NCBI RefSeq assembly: GCF_003268675.1
Contig: NZ_CP029378.1
Span: 1,674,001-1,738,000, forward strand
From: Streptomyces bacillaris
GTDB lineage: Bacteria > Actinomycetota > Actinomycetes > Streptomycetales > Streptomycetaceae
Direction: 5' to 3'
Length of the DNA: 64,000 nt
In this document: piece after piece, positions 32,863-42,116 of the stretch
How positions within the stretch are numbered: the stretch's first letter is position 1
Layout of the letters: each line of letters begins with the position of its first letter
The notes under the pieces: model-generated
The model's database searches: none
What the model was told of the DNA's origin: nothing
The model's input: the letters and a program-made list of their open reading frames with translations, nothing else
Program-made: the position numbers and the translations under genes

Positions 32863-35316
32863 ATGGCCCGCCGTAGCACGAAGACCCCGCCGCCGGACGA
32901 CTTCGAGGAGAAGATCCTCGACATCGACGTCGTCGACGAAATGCAGGGCTCCTTCCTCGAGTACGCGTACTCGGTGATCTACTCCAGGGCCCTGCCCGAC
33001 GCCCGCGACGGCATGAAGCCGGTGCACCGGCGCATCGTGTCCCAGATGAACGAGATGGGGCTGCGCCCCGACCGCGGCTATGTGAAGTGCGCGCGCGTCG
33101 TCGGCGAGGTCATGGGCAAGCTGCACCCCCACGGTGACGCGTCGATCTACGACGCGCTGGTGCGGATGGCGCAGCCCTTCTCGATGCGGCTGCCCCTGGT
33201 CGACGGCCACGGCAACTTCGGCTCGCTGGGCAACGACGACCCGCCGGCCGCGATGCGGTACACCGAGTGCCGGATGGCCGACGCCACCTCCCTGATGACG
33301 GAGGCGATCGACGAGGACACGGTCGACTTCCAGTCGAACTACGACGGCCAGGAGCGCGAGCCGGTCGTCCTCCCCGCCGCCTACCCCAACCTCCTGGTCA
33401 ACGGCGTCTCGGGCATCGCGGTCGGCATGGCCACCAACATGCCCCCGCACAACCTGGGCGAGGTCATCGCGGCCGCCCGCCATCTGATCAAGCACCCGGG
33501 CGCCGACATCGAGACGCTGATGCGTTTCGTCCCCGGCCCCGACCTGCCGACCGGTGGCCGGATCGTCGGCCTGGGCGGCATCAAGGACGCCTACACATCG
33601 GGCCGCGGCACGTTCAAGATCCGTGCCACCGTGACCGTGGAGAACGTGACGCCCCGTCGCAAGGGCCTCGTCGTCACCGAACTGCCCTTCACCGTCGGCC
33701 CGGAGAAGGTGATCGCCAAGATCAAGGACCTGGTCTCGGCGAAGAAGCTCCAGGGCATCGCGGACGTCAAGGACCTCACCGACCGGGCGCACGGCCTGCG
33801 GCTGGTCATCGAGGTGAAGAACGGCTTCGTGCCGGAAGCGGTGCTGGAGCAGCTCTACAAGCTGACGCCGTTGGAGGAGTCCTTCGGCATCAACAACGTG
33901 GCGCTGGTCGACGGCCAGCCGCTCACCCTGGGCCTCAAGGAGCTGCTGGAGGTCTATCTCGACCACCGCTTCGAGGTGGTGCGCCGGCGCAGCGAGTTCC
34001 GCCGGGGCAAGCGCCGCGACCGGCTGCACCTGGTCGAGGGTCTGATCGTCGCCCTCCTCGACATCGACGAGGTCATCCGGATCATCCGGGACAGCGACAA
34101 CTCGGCGCAGGCGAAGGAGCGCCTGATGGAGCGCTTCTCGCTGAGCGAGGTCCAGACGCAGTACATCCTGGACACCCCGCTGCGCCGGCTCACCCGCTTC
34201 GACCGGATCGAGCTGGAGGGCGAGCGGGACAAGCTCAACAGCGAGATCGACGCGCTGACGGCGATCCTGGAGTCGGACGCGGAGCTGCGCAAGCTGGTCT
34301 CCTCGGAGCTGGCCGCGGTGGCGAAGAAGTTCGGCACGGACCGGCGCACGGTGCTGCTGGAGTCCGCGGGTTCGCAGATCGCCTCCGTACCGCTGGAGGT
34401 CGCGGACGACCCGTGCCGGGTGCTGCTGTCGTCGACGGGGCTGCTGGCCCGTACGGCCAACGCGGAGCCGGTGGAGATCTCCGAGGACGCCCGGCGGACC
34501 AAGCACGACGTGATCGTCTCGGCGGTCGCGGCGACGGCGCGCGGCGATGTGGGGGCGGTGACCTCCACCGGGCGGCTGCTGCGGCTCTCGGTGATCGACC
34601 TGCCGCAGCTGCCGGACACCCACGCCGAGCCCAACCTCTCGGGCGGGGCGATGATTTCGGAGTTCCTCACCCTGGAGGCGGACGAGGAGCTGATCTGCCT
34701 CACCACGCTCGACGAGGCCTCACCGGGGCTGGCGATCGGCACGCTCCAGGGCGTGGTGAAGCGCGTCGTGCCGGACTATCCCGCCAACAAGGACGAGCTG
34801 GAGGTCATCACCCTCAGGGACGGTGACCGCATCGTGGGCGCGACGGAGCTGCGTACGGGCGAGGAGGACCTGGTCTTCATCACCTCCGACGCCCAGTTGC
34901 TGCGCTATCCGGCGGCCTCGGTGCGTCCGCAGGGGCGGGCCGCCGGCGGTATGACGGGCATCAAGCTGGGGGCGGGGGCCGAGGTGCTGTCGTTCACGGC
35001 GGTGGACCCGGCGGCGGACGCGGTCGTGTTCACGGTGGCCGGTTCGCACGGGACGCTGGACGACTCGGTGCTGACGTCGAAGCTCACCCCGTTCGACCAG
35101 TATCCGCGCAAGGGCCGGGCGACCGGCGGGGTGCGCTGCCAGCGGTTCCTGAAGGGGGAGGACGTGCTGGTCTTCGCCTGGGCAGGCGCCACTCCGGCCC
35201 GCGCCGCGCAGAAGAACGGCACCCCGGCGCAGCTGCCGGAGCCGGACCCGCGCCGCGACGGTTCGGGCACGCCGCTGCTCCAGCCGGTTGCAGTGATCGC
35301 GGGGCCGCCGCAGTAG
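32863..35316 (+). CDS. parC: DNA topoisomerase IV subunit A
   Basis: 817 residues of the type IIA topoisomerase breakage-reunion subunit. The catalytic Tyr is in [10 protein letters not shown], and the region before it is [19 protein letters not shown]. The Ala at the usual quinolone-contacting Ser position (GDA rather than GDS) is as in mycobacterial GyrA and is associated with low intrinsic quinolone binding. The C-terminal beta-pinwheel has a degenerate gyrase box ([10 protein letters not shown]), arguing for topoisomerase IV over gyrase. Its partner parE lies 10 kb away on the other strand. Confidence 0.95.
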   Translation: MARRSTKTPPPDDFEEKILDIDVVDEMQGSFLEYAYSVIYSRALPDARDGMKPVHRRIVSQMNEMGLRPDRGYVKCARVVGEVMGKLHPHGDASIYDALVRMAQPFSMRLPLVDGHGNFGSLGNDDPPAAMRYTECRMADATSLMTEAIDEDTVDFQSNYDGQEREPVVLPAAYPNLLVNGVSGIAVGMATNMPPHNLGEVIAAARHLIKHPGADIETLMRFVPGPDLPTGGRIVGLGGIKDAYTSGRGTFKIRATVTVENVTPRRKGLVVTELPFTVGPEKVIAKIKDLVSAKKLQGIADVKDLTDRAHGLRLVIEVKNGFVPEAVLEQLYKLTPLEESFGINNVALVDGQPLTLGLKELLEVYLDHRFEVVRRRSEFRRGKRRDRLHLVEGLIVALLDIDEVIRIIRDSDNSAQAKERLMERFSLSEVQTQYILDTPLRRLTRFDRIELEGERDKLNSEIDALTAILESDAELRKLVSSELAAVAKKFGTDRRTVLLESAGSQIASVPLEVADDPCRVLLSSTGLLARTANAEPVEISEDARRTKHDVIVSAVAATARGDVGAVTSTGRLLRLSVIDLPQLPDTHAEPNLSGGAMISEFLTLEADEELICLTTLDEASPGLAIGTLQGVVKRVVPDYPANKDELEVITLRDGDRIVGATELRTGEEDLVFITSDAQLLRYPAASVRPQGRAAGGMTGIKLGAGAEVLSFTAVDPAADAVVFTVAGSHGTLDDSVLTSKLTPFDQYPRKGRATGGVRCQRFLKGEDVLVFAWAGATPARAAQKNGTPAQLPEPDPRRDGSGTPLLQPVAVIAGPPQ

Positions 35317-35334
35317 GCGCGACCCGTCTCCGTA

Positions 35335-35380
35335 CACGGGAAGCGGCCCGCGGCACCACGCCTCCGGGCCGCCTCCCGTG
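35335..35380. terminator. bidirectional terminator hairpin
   Basis: 16-nt arms at 35335-35350 and 35365-35380 with one G-T wobble. It lies between convergent parC and the CobW-family gene. Confidence 0.8.
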
Positions 35381-35478
35381 AGCCTGGAGGCGTCTCAGCT
35401 TCCGTTGGTACGGGACGTTCGTACAAGACGGGGGTCTCTCGCGCCTCCGGGCCGCTTCCGCCGTACGGGACGGGGGTG

Positions 35479-36582
35479 TCAGACCTCTGCCGGTACGTCC
35501 TCGGGGTCCGGCTCCTGCTGTACGTAGCGGAGCACGCCCCACATGGCGCGTTCGGCGTCCGGGGCGTCGGGGCCCGGCTCCGCGCTGCAGGCGGCCAGCC
35601 CTTCGCGCAGGGCCTCGGCGTCGATCCCGGAGCCGATCAGGACGAGCTGGGTGAGCCGCTGTTCGTCCCGCGCCCACGGCTGCGGCACGAACCGCAGGAA
35701 CCGGCCGACCGCGTGTAGTGCGTACCGGTTGTCGCGGTCGCCCGCGCCGAAGTCGACGAACCCCTTGATCCGGTAGAGCCCTTCGGGCCGGGAGTCCAGG
35801 AACGCGATGAAGCGGCGCGGGTCCAGGGGGACGTCCGAGGTGAAGTCGACGCTCTCGTAGGCCGCGTGGAGATGGCCGTCGTGGTCCCCGTGCCCGTCGC
35901 CCCCTTCCTCGCCCGCCTCCCCCCGCAGCAGGTCCTCGAAGGTGAGCTGACGGATCTTCTCCTCGGCGTCCGGCCGCAGCGCGGGGTCGAAGAGCAGCTC
36001 GGGGTCGATCCGGCCGTGCGCGGCGGGGATCACGGCGGCGGGCCGGCTCAGCTCCGCGACCACCGTCCGCAGCCGTTCCCGCTCGGCCTCCCCCACCCGG
36101 TCGGTCTTGTTCAACACCACCAGGTCGGCGACGGCCAGATGGCGGTCGAGCTCCGGGTGGCGCTCCCGGACCCCGTCGAACTCGGCGGCGTCGACGACCT
36201 CGACCAGTCCCCCGTACCGGATGTGCGGGTTCTCGCTGGCCAGCAGCATCCTTACCAGCTCCTGCGGTTCGGCCAGGCCGCTCGCCTCGATGACGATCAC
36301 GTCCAGCCGGGCCGAGGGGCGGGTCAGCGTCTCCAGGAAGGTGTCGAGTTCGCTGGCGTCGACCGCGCAGCACAGGCAGCCGTTGCCGAGGGAGACCGTG
36401 GAGCCGACCTGCCCCGCGACGGTCATGGCGTCGATCTCGATGGACCCGAAGTCGTTGACGATCACGCCGATCCGGGTGCCGGCGCGGTTGTGGAGGAGGT
36501 GGTTCAGGAGCGTGGTCTTGCCGGAGCCGAGGAAGCCCGCCAGGACGACGACCGGGATCTGCTGGGTGCGGGGCGGGGTCAA
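35479..36582 (-). CDS. CobW/COG0523 family GTP-binding metallochaperone
   Basis: 367 residues of the G3E GTPase family. The P-loop is VLAGFLGSGKTTLL. The CxCC motif is NGCLCCAVDASEL, with switch-like VIEASGLAEP and the guanine motif VLNKTDRV. A His/Asp-rich stretch near residue 230 (GDGHGDHDGHLH) is a typical metal-binding linker before the C-terminal CobW domain. Such proteins deliver metals such as zinc or cobalt. No zinc-regulator box was seen upstream, so the metal is unknown. Confidence 0.9.
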   Translation of the reverse strand: MTPPRTQQIPVVVLAGFLGSGKTTLLNHLLHNRAGTRIGVIVNDFGSIEIDAMTVAGQVGSTVSLGNGCLCCAVDASELDTFLETLTRPSARLDVIVIEASGLAEPQELVRMLLASENPHIRYGGLVEVVDAAEFDGVRERHPELDRHLAVADLVVLNKTDRVGEAERERLRTVVAELSRPAAVIPAAHGRIDPELLFDPALRPDAEEKIRQLTFEDLLRGEAGEEGGDGHGDHDGHLHAAYESVDFTSDVPLDPRRFIAFLDSRPEGLYRIKGFVDFGAGDRDNRYALHAVGRFLRFVPQPWARDEQRLTQLVLIGSGIDAEALREGLAACSAEPGPDAPDAERAMWGVLRYVQQEPDPEDVPAEV

Positions 36583-36606
36583 CGGGAGCCTTCCTCCGGG
36601 GGACGG

Positions 36607-37770
36607 TCAGGGGGCGGGGACCGGCTGCGGCGCGGGGGTGCCGCTGTAGCGGGCCGCCGGGCGGATGATCTTCGAGTCCTCCGCCTGCTCCAGGATATTG
36701 GCGCTCCAGCCGATCACCCGCGCGGCGGCGAAGGTGGGCGTGAACATGGCACGCGGCAGCCCGCACAGCTCCATGACGACCCCGGCGTAGAACTCCACGT
36801 TGGTGTGCAGCTCCCGCCCCGGCTTCAGCTCCGCGAGGATGGCCTCCACCTGGCGCTCGACCTCCACGGCGAAGTCGACGAGCGGCCCGCCGGACTCCTG
36901 GGCGATCGACTTGAGCATCCGGGAGCGGGGGTCCTCGGTGCGGTAGACGGGGTGGCCGAACCCCATGATGCGGCGGCCGGAGAGGACCTGTTCGCGGATC
37001 CAGCCGTCGATGCGGTCCGGGGTGCCGATGGCATCCAGGGTGTCCAGTGCCCGGCTGGGCGCCCCGCCGTGCAGCGGCCCGGAGAGCGCGCCGACGGCGG
37101 CGACCAGACAGGCGGCCAGGTCGGCACCGGTGGAGGCGACCACGCGGGCGGTGAACGTGGAGGCGTTGAAGCCGTGGTCGACCGTGGAGATCAGATACCG
37201 CTCGATCGCCCGCACCCGGTCGGGCTCCGGCTCGCTCCCGGTGAGCATGTACAGGTAGTTGGCCGCGTACGGCAGGTCCGCGCGGGGCTCGACGGGTTCG
37301 AGGCCCTGCCCCAGGCGCTGGAGCGCGGTGAGGATCGTGGGGACGGCGGCGCAGGCGGCGAGCGCGTCCGTACGGCGGTTCTCGGCGTCCAGGTCGTAGA
37401 CCGGGCGGAATCCGGCGGAGGCGCCGAGCAGCGACAGGGCCGTACGGAGTCCGGCGAGCGGGCCGGAGACGGCACCCGCGCGGGCGATGGCGGGCAGCGC
37501 CTCGCGCACGTCGGCGGGGAGCACGCGCAGCCGCGCCGTACGGGCCGCGAAGTCGGCGGACGCCGCCCGGTCGGGGAGCTCGCCGTGGAACATCAGGTAC
37601 CAGACGTCCTCGAAGCTCCGGGTCCGCGCCAGCTCGATCGCCGAGTACTGGCGGTAGTGGTAGAAGCCCTCGCGGCCACGGACATCACCGAGAGCGGTGT
37701 CGGTGACGACGACTCCGGCGAGGCCGCGGGGGACGGCGGGGGCAGTAGGGGCGGCAGGGGTGGTGGTCAT
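36607..37770 (-). CDS. citrate synthase / methylcitrate synthase family protein
   Basis: 387 residues of the citrate-synthase fold. Catalytic His positions are in LSGPLHGGAPSRA and MGFGHPVYRTEDPRS. The residue equivalent to the catalytic Asp is Glu in TNVEFYAGVV, as in some actinobacterial CitA-type proteins. Cationic residues for CoA and citrate are near RVIGWSANILEQ. It condenses acetyl-CoA or propionyl-CoA with oxaloacetate; which one is not determined. It is divergent from a second, DNA-binding-domain-fused citrate-synthase homologue with a palindromic region between them. Confidence 0.88.
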   Translation of the reverse strand: MTTTPAAPTAPAVPRGLAGVVVTDTALGDVRGREGFYHYRQYSAIELARTRSFEDVWYLMFHGELPDRAASADFAARTARLRVLPADVREALPAIARAGAVSGPLAGLRTALSLLGASAGFRPVYDLDAENRRTDALAACAAVPTILTALQRLGQGLEPVEPRADLPYAANYLYMLTGSEPEPDRVRAIERYLISTVDHGFNASTFTARVVASTGADLAACLVAAVGALSGPLHGGAPSRALDTLDAIGTPDRIDGWIREQVLSGRRIMGFGHPVYRTEDPRSRMLKSIAQESGGPLVDFAVEVERQVEAILAELKPGRELHTNVEFYAGVVMELCGLPRAMFTPTFAAARVIGWSANILEQAEDSKIIRPAARYSGTPAPQPVPAP

Positions 37771-37795
37771 GGCCGGTCTCTCCTCCGTGCATGCA

Positions 37796-37854
37796 ACATT
37801 GATTCAACTGTTCATGCTTGACGATCGATCCGTCAATATTGATTGAATCAATGT
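37796..37854. promoter_or_regulatory. nested palindromes between divergent citrate-synthase genes
   Basis: A perfect 12-bp inverted repeat, ACATTGATTCAA at 37796-37807 and its complement at 37843-37854, is separated by 35 bp. The right arm lies inside a second palindrome, ATTGATT-G-AATCAAT (37838-37852). A third, TTGACG-N7-CGTCAA at 37818-37836, has ATCGAT at its centre. The AT-rich operator-like block lies between the two start codons and is the obvious candidate for binding by the HTH domain of the neighbouring gene product. Confidence 0.75.
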
Positions 37855-37880
37855 GGATGGAGAGTGGATACGGTGATTGC

Positions 37881-39140
37881 ATGACCGATCAACCAGAGCC
37901 CGGCTCCCTCAGTGCGCCCCGGCTGACCACCCGGGAGGCGGCCGAGCTGCTGGGGGTGAAGCCGGAGACGGTGTACGCGTACGTCAGCCGGGGTCAGCTC
38001 AGCAGTGTGCGGGCGGCCGGCGGCCGGGGCAGCACGTTCGACGCCGACGAGGTGCGGGCCCTGGCCCGGCGCTCGGGGCGGCGCGATCCGGCACCGGCCG
38101 GGGGCGACCTCGTGTTCCGTACGGGCATCACCCTCATCGAGGACGACCGGTACTACTTCCGTGGGGTCGACGCCACGGAGCTGGCCCGGCGCCACCGCTA
38201 CGAGGAGGTCGCGGAGTGGCTGTGGACAGGTGAGCTGCGGCCGGGCACACGCTTCGAGGCTCCCGCCGCGACCCTGGCGGCAGCCCGCCGGACGGTGGCG
38301 GCGCTGCCCGCGCACAGCGGTTCGACGGACCGGCTGCGGGCGGCGGTGACGGCTGCCGCGGCCATGGACCCGCTGCGGTTCGACCTCGCGCCGGAGGCGG
38401 TGCTGAGCAGTGCGCGCGCCCTGATCCCGACGCTGGTGGGGGCGTTGCCGGTGGTGGGCGAGGGGGAGACGGACGCGGGGGCCGACGGGGATGCGCTGGC
38501 CCGGCAGCTGTGGCCCCGGCTGACCGCTCGGCCCGCCGACGCCCCGGCCCTCGCCGCCCTGGACGCGGCCCTGACCCTCCTGATCGACCACGACCTCGCG
38601 GCCTCCACCCTGGCCGCCCGGGTCGCCGCCTCGGCCCACGCCCATCCGTATGCCGTGGTCTCCGCCGGTCTCGGGGTCCTGGAGGGACCGCTGCACGGCG
38701 CCGCCAGCGGGCCGGCCCACCGCATGCTCCAGGAGGCCGTGGACCGGGGCAGCGCGGTCCCCGTAGTAGCCGACCAGCTGCGGACCGGGCGCCCGGTGCC
38801 GGGCCTGGGCCACCGGCTCTACCGGGCCGAGGACCCCCGGGCCCGGACCCTGTTCGCCCTGCTGGAGGCCGTTCCGCAGGCGGCCGGGGCGCTGGCGGCC
38901 GCCCGGGAGGTGATCGCCACCACGGCCCGCCAGGCGCCGCTGCCCGCCAACATCGACCTGGCGCTCGCCGTCCTCTCCGTGGGCTGCGGGATGGCGGCGG
39001 AGGCGGGCGAGACGGTGTTCGCCATCTCCCGTACGGCGGGGTGGATCGCGCACGCGCTGGAGGAGTACGGGGAGCGCCCGCTGCGGATCCGCCCGAGCGG
39101 GCAGTACACGGGCCCGCGACCGCCGCAGCCCCTCCCGTGA
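37881..39140 (+). CDS. citrate synthase-like protein fused to an N-terminal helix-turn-helix domain
   Basis: 419 residues from the ATG at 37881. Residues about 14-60 (RLTTREAAELLGVKPETVYAYVSRGQLSSVRAAGGRGSTFDADEVRALARR) form an excisionase/MerR-type helix-turn-helix. The rest is a citrate-synthase fold with GPLHGAASG and GLGHRLYRAEDPRA at the catalytic His positions and NIDLALAV at the Asp position. The catalytic signatures appear largely preserved, so the protein may be both enzyme-like and DNA-binding. It is divergent from the canonical homologue and probably autoregulates the shared promoters, possibly sensing acetyl- or propionyl-CoA. No strong ribosome site is visible; an ATG at 37857 is an alternative. 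Confidence 0.85.
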   Translation: MTDQPEPGSLSAPRLTTREAAELLGVKPETVYAYVSRGQLSSVRAAGGRGSTFDADEVRALARRSGRRDPAPAGGDLVFRTGITLIEDDRYYFRGVDATELARRHRYEEVAEWLWTGELRPGTRFEAPAATLAAARRTVAALPAHSGSTDRLRAAVTAAAAMDPLRFDLAPEAVLSSARALIPTLVGALPVVGEGETDAGADGDALARQLWPRLTARPADAPALAALDAALTLLIDHDLAASTLAARVAASAHAHPYAVVSAGLGVLEGPLHGAASGPAHRMLQEAVDRGSAVPVVADQLRTGRPVPGLGHRLYRAEDPRARTLFALLEAVPQAAGALAAAREVIATTARQAPLPANIDLALAVLSVGCGMAAEAGETVFAISRTAGWIAHALEEYGERPLRIRPSGQYTGPRPPQPLP

Positions 39141-39201
39141 GCCCCTCAGGTCCGAACCCTCGTGAACCCTCACGTCCGGACCAACGCAAGTTAGCTACGG
39201 A

Positions 39202-40221
39202 TCAGAGGGAATTCCCGCGTGGCGGCTGGGCGGTGGAGCCGCGCACCACCAGTTCGGGTTCGAAGAGCAGCTCGTCCGAGGGCACGGTCCGGCCGCCGAT
39301 CTGCACCGAGAGCAGCTCCACGGCCGCGCGCCCCATGGCCTCGATGGGCTGGCGGACGGTCGTCAGCGGGGGCTCGGTGCAGTTCATGAACGCCGAGTCG
39401 TCGTAGCCCACGACCGAGACGTCGCCGGGGACGGAGAGCCCCCGGCGGCGGGCGGCCCGGACCGCGCCGAGGGCGAGCGGGTCGCTGGCGCAGATGATGC
39501 CGGTGACGCCCCGCTCCAGCAGGCGCATGGCGGCGGCCTGCCCGCCCTCCAACGAGAACATCGCCCGCGCCACCCACTCGTCGGGGATGGACGTGCCGGT
39601 CTCCTGGGCGAGCACCCGGGCGGCGGCCAGCTTGCGCTGCGAGGGCACGTGGTCGGAGGGGCCGAGGACGAGGCCGATGCGCTCGTGGCCGAGCGAGACG
39701 AGGTGGCGCCAGGCCTGCTCGACGGCGACCGAGTCGTCGCAGGAGACCCCGGGGAAGCCGAGGCGGTCGATGGCCGCGTTGATCAGGACGACGGGGATCT
39801 TGCGGTCCGCGAGCACCTTGTAGTGGTCGTGCGGGGCGTCCTCCTGGTGGTAGAGGCCGCCCGCGAAGACCACCCCGGAGACCTGCTGCTGGAGGAGGAG
39901 TTCCACGTAGTCGGCCTCCGAGACGCCCCCCTTGGTCTGGGTGCAGAGCACCGGGGTCAGCCCCTGCTGGGCGAGCGCGCCGCCGACGACCTCGGCGAAG
40001 GCCGGGAAGATCGGGTTCTGCAGCTCGGGCAGGACGAGCCCGACCAGCCGGGCCCGCTCCCCCCGCAGCTGGGTGGGGCGCTCGTAGCCGAGGACGTCCA
40101 GCGCGGAGAGGACGGCCTGCCGGGTGGCGTCGGAGACGCCCGGCTTGCCGTTCAGCACCCGGCTGACCGTCGCCTCGCTGACTCCCACCTTCTGGGCCAC
40201 TTGAGCAAGTCGTCGCGTCAT
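39202..40221 (-). CDS. LacI family transcriptional regulator
   Basis: 339 residues. The LacI helix-turn-helix is AQKVGVSEATVSRVLNGKPGVSDATRQAVLSALDVLGY, followed by the hinge. The periplasmic-binding-protein-like sensor domain ends in FEPELVVRGSTAQP. Sugar-binding residues cannot be assigned. The start codon has no convincing Shine-Dalgarno and is preceded by phased CTTGCG repeats, so the gene may be autoregulated and perhaps leaderless. It resembles MalR-like regulators of sugar use, but no sugar operon is adjacent. Confidence 0.92.
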   Translation of the reverse strand: MTRRLAQVAQKVGVSEATVSRVLNGKPGVSDATRQAVLSALDVLGYERPTQLRGERARLVGLVLPELQNPIFPAFAEVVGGALAQQGLTPVLCTQTKGGVSEADYVELLLQQQVSGVVFAGGLYHQEDAPHDHYKVLADRKIPVVLINAAIDRLGFPGVSCDDSVAVEQAWRHLVSLGHERIGLVLGPSDHVPSQRKLAAARVLAQETGTSIPDEWVARAMFSLEGGQAAAMRLLERGVTGIICASDPLALGAVRAARRRGLSVPGDVSVVGYDDSAFMNCTEPPLTTVRQPIEAMGRAAVELLSVQIGGRTVPSDELLFEPELVVRGSTAQPPRGNSL

Positions 40222-40222
40222 G

Positions 40223-40261
40223 AACGCAAGATTAGCGCAAGAAACGCAAGCAGATTGCGCT
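40223..40261 (-). promoter_or_regulatory. operator repeats at the LacI-gene start
   Basis: Three copies of ACGCAAG/GCGCAAG (minus strand CTTGCG[TC]T) start at 40223, 40234 and 40243, so spaced about one helical turn. An inverted repeat, AGCGCAA at 40234-40240 and TTGCGCT at 40255-40261, overlaps them. CTTGCG-centred sites fit known Streptomyces LacI/MalR operators. They sit within 2-40 bp of the start codon, consistent with autorepression. Confidence 0.75.
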
Positions 40262-40421
40262 GCTGAACGAACTCACCGCAACGCCCCCAGAACGTCCGTA
40301 CGAGGACGCTCACAGAACCCGTACGAGAACGCTCACAGAAGGCGCGTCGCCGGGCAAGAGGGGAGGCCCGGGGAACCCCGCGGGTTTCCGGGCGACCGCC
40401 GCGCCCTCTACCGTTCGTACG

Positions 40422-42116
40422 ATGAACGCCCCACCGCCCTCCGGCCGGGGACCCCGCCGGTTCGGCTGGCCGCAGCGGGTCTTCTCCCAGGTCCTGCTGG
40501 TGCAGCTGGCGATCATCACGGGTGTCACCGTGCTGGTCACCGGCCTGTTCCTGGCCCCCCTCAGCTCCCAGCTCGACGACGAGGCGATGCGCCGCGCCCT
40601 GGCCATCGCGCAGAGCACGGCCGCCGACTCCGGCGTCGCGGAGGACCTGCGCACCACGGAGCCGTCCGCGCTCGGCCCCGTGCAGTCCGCCGCCGAGCGG
40701 ATCCGACGGGCCACCGGCGCCGAGTACGTCGTCGTCATGGACCGCCGGGGCGTGCGCTGGTCGCACCCGGAGGCGGACCGGATCGGTGAGGTCGTCTCCA
40801 CCGACCCCGGGGACGCGCTGCGCGGCCGGGAGGTCATGGAGATCGACAGCGGGACCCTCGGCCGCTCGGCCCGGGGCAAGGTGCCACTGCGCGGCCCCTC
40901 GGGTGAGGTGGTCGGCGCGGTCTCGGTCGGGATCGAGTACGACAGCGTCCGCGCCCGGCTCCTGGGCGCGATCCCGGGGCTCCTCGCGTACGCCGGTACG
41001 GCCCTGGCGGTCGGCGCCCTCGCCGCGTATCTGATCTCCCGCAGGCTCCAGCGGCAGACCCACGACCTGGCCTTCTCCGACATCTCCGCGCTGCTGACCG
41101 AACGCGAGGCGATGCTGCACTCCATCCGCGAGGGGGTCGTCGCGCTCGACGGCACGGGCCGTATCCGGCTGCTCAACGACGAGGCGCAGCGGCTGCTGGG
41201 GCTCGGCCCCGAGGCGGCGGGCCGCCCGCTGGACGAGGTGCTGGACGCGGGCCGGACGGCGGACGTGCTGGCCGGGCGGGTGGTGGGCGAGGACCTGCTG
41301 GCGGTCCAGGGCGGCCGGGTGCTGCTGGCCAACCGGATGGAGACGGCCGACGGCGGGGCCGTGGTGACCCTGCGCGACCGGACCGAACTGGAGCGCCTCG
41401 GCCGCGAACTCGACTCCACCACCGGGCTGATCGACGCGCTGCGCGCCCAGGACCACGAGCACGCCAACCGGCTGCACACCCTGCTGGGCCTGCTGGAGCT
41501 GGAGATGCACGAGGACGCCATGGAGTTCGTCACGGAAGTGGTGGGCGTCCACCGGGCGACGGCGGAGCAGGTCACCGAGAAGGTACGGGACCCGCTGCTG
41601 GCCGCCCTGCTCGTCGGCAAGGCGACCGTGGCCGCCGAGCGCGGGGTGGCGCTGCGGCTGGCGCCCGGCACACTGCTGCCGGACCGGGTGGTGGACCCGC
41701 GCGGGCTGGTCACGGTGGTCGGCAACCTGGTCGACAACGCCACGGACGCGGCGGCCGGGTCGGCGGAGGCCCGGATCGAGGTGGGGTTGCGGGCCGAGGG
41801 CCGTACGGTGGTGCTCCGGGTACGGGACAGCGGGCCCGGGATCGCCCCGGAGCAGCACGCCTCGATCTTCACCGAGGGCTGGTCCACGAAGGACCTCCCG
41901 GCGCACGGCAAGCGGGGCCTGGGGCTCCCCCTGGTCCGCCGGCTCGCGGAGCGCCAGGGCGGCAGCGTGAGCGTCGCCGCGGCGGACGGGGGCGGGGCGG
42001 TCTTCACGGTCGTCCTCCCGGAGGCGCTGGCCGGACCGGTGGAGCCGCCCTCGGAGCCCGTACCGGACCCGGCCACGACGGCCACGAGCGCGACCACGAC
42101 GGGAGAGAACCGGTGA
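40422..42116 (+). CDS. sensor histidine kinase, CitA/DcuS family
   Basis: 564 residues. A first membrane helix at about 20-45, an extracellular Cache-like sensor to about 190, and a second helix near 192-212 are visible. A cytosolic PAS region (LHSIREGVVALDGTGRIRLLNDEAQRLLGL) and the unusual His box RAQDHEHANRLHTLLGLLELE follow, typical of the CitA/DcuS group. The ATPase has NLVDNATDAA and GKRGLGLPLVRR. The family senses extracellular di- and tricarboxylates. A Thr-rich disordered tail ends the protein. The regulator gene overlaps it by 4 nt, and an acetate-type symporter lies just downstream on the other strand. Confidence 0.92.
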   Translation: MNAPPPSGRGPRRFGWPQRVFSQVLLVQLAIITGVTVLVTGLFLAPLSSQLDDEAMRRALAIAQSTAADSGVAEDLRTTEPSALGPVQSAAERIRRATGAEYVVVMDRRGVRWSHPEADRIGEVVSTDPGDALRGREVMEIDSGTLGRSARGKVPLRGPSGEVVGAVSVGIEYDSVRARLLGAIPGLLAYAGTALAVGALAAYLISRRLQRQTHDLAFSDISALLTEREAMLHSIREGVVALDGTGRIRLLNDEAQRLLGLGPEAAGRPLDEVLDAGRTADVLAGRVVGEDLLAVQGGRVLLANRMETADGGAVVTLRDRTELERLGRELDSTTGLIDALRAQDHEHANRLHTLLGLLELEMHEDAMEFVTEVVGVHRATAEQVTEKVRDPLLAALLVGKATVAAERGVALRLAPGTLLPDRVVDPRGLVTVVGNLVDNATDAAAGSAEARIEVGLRAEGRTVVLRVRDSGPGIAPEQHASIFTEGWSTKDLPAHGKRGLGLPLVRRLAERQGGSVSVAAADGGGAVFTVVLPEALAGPVEPPSEPVPDPATTATSATTTGENR

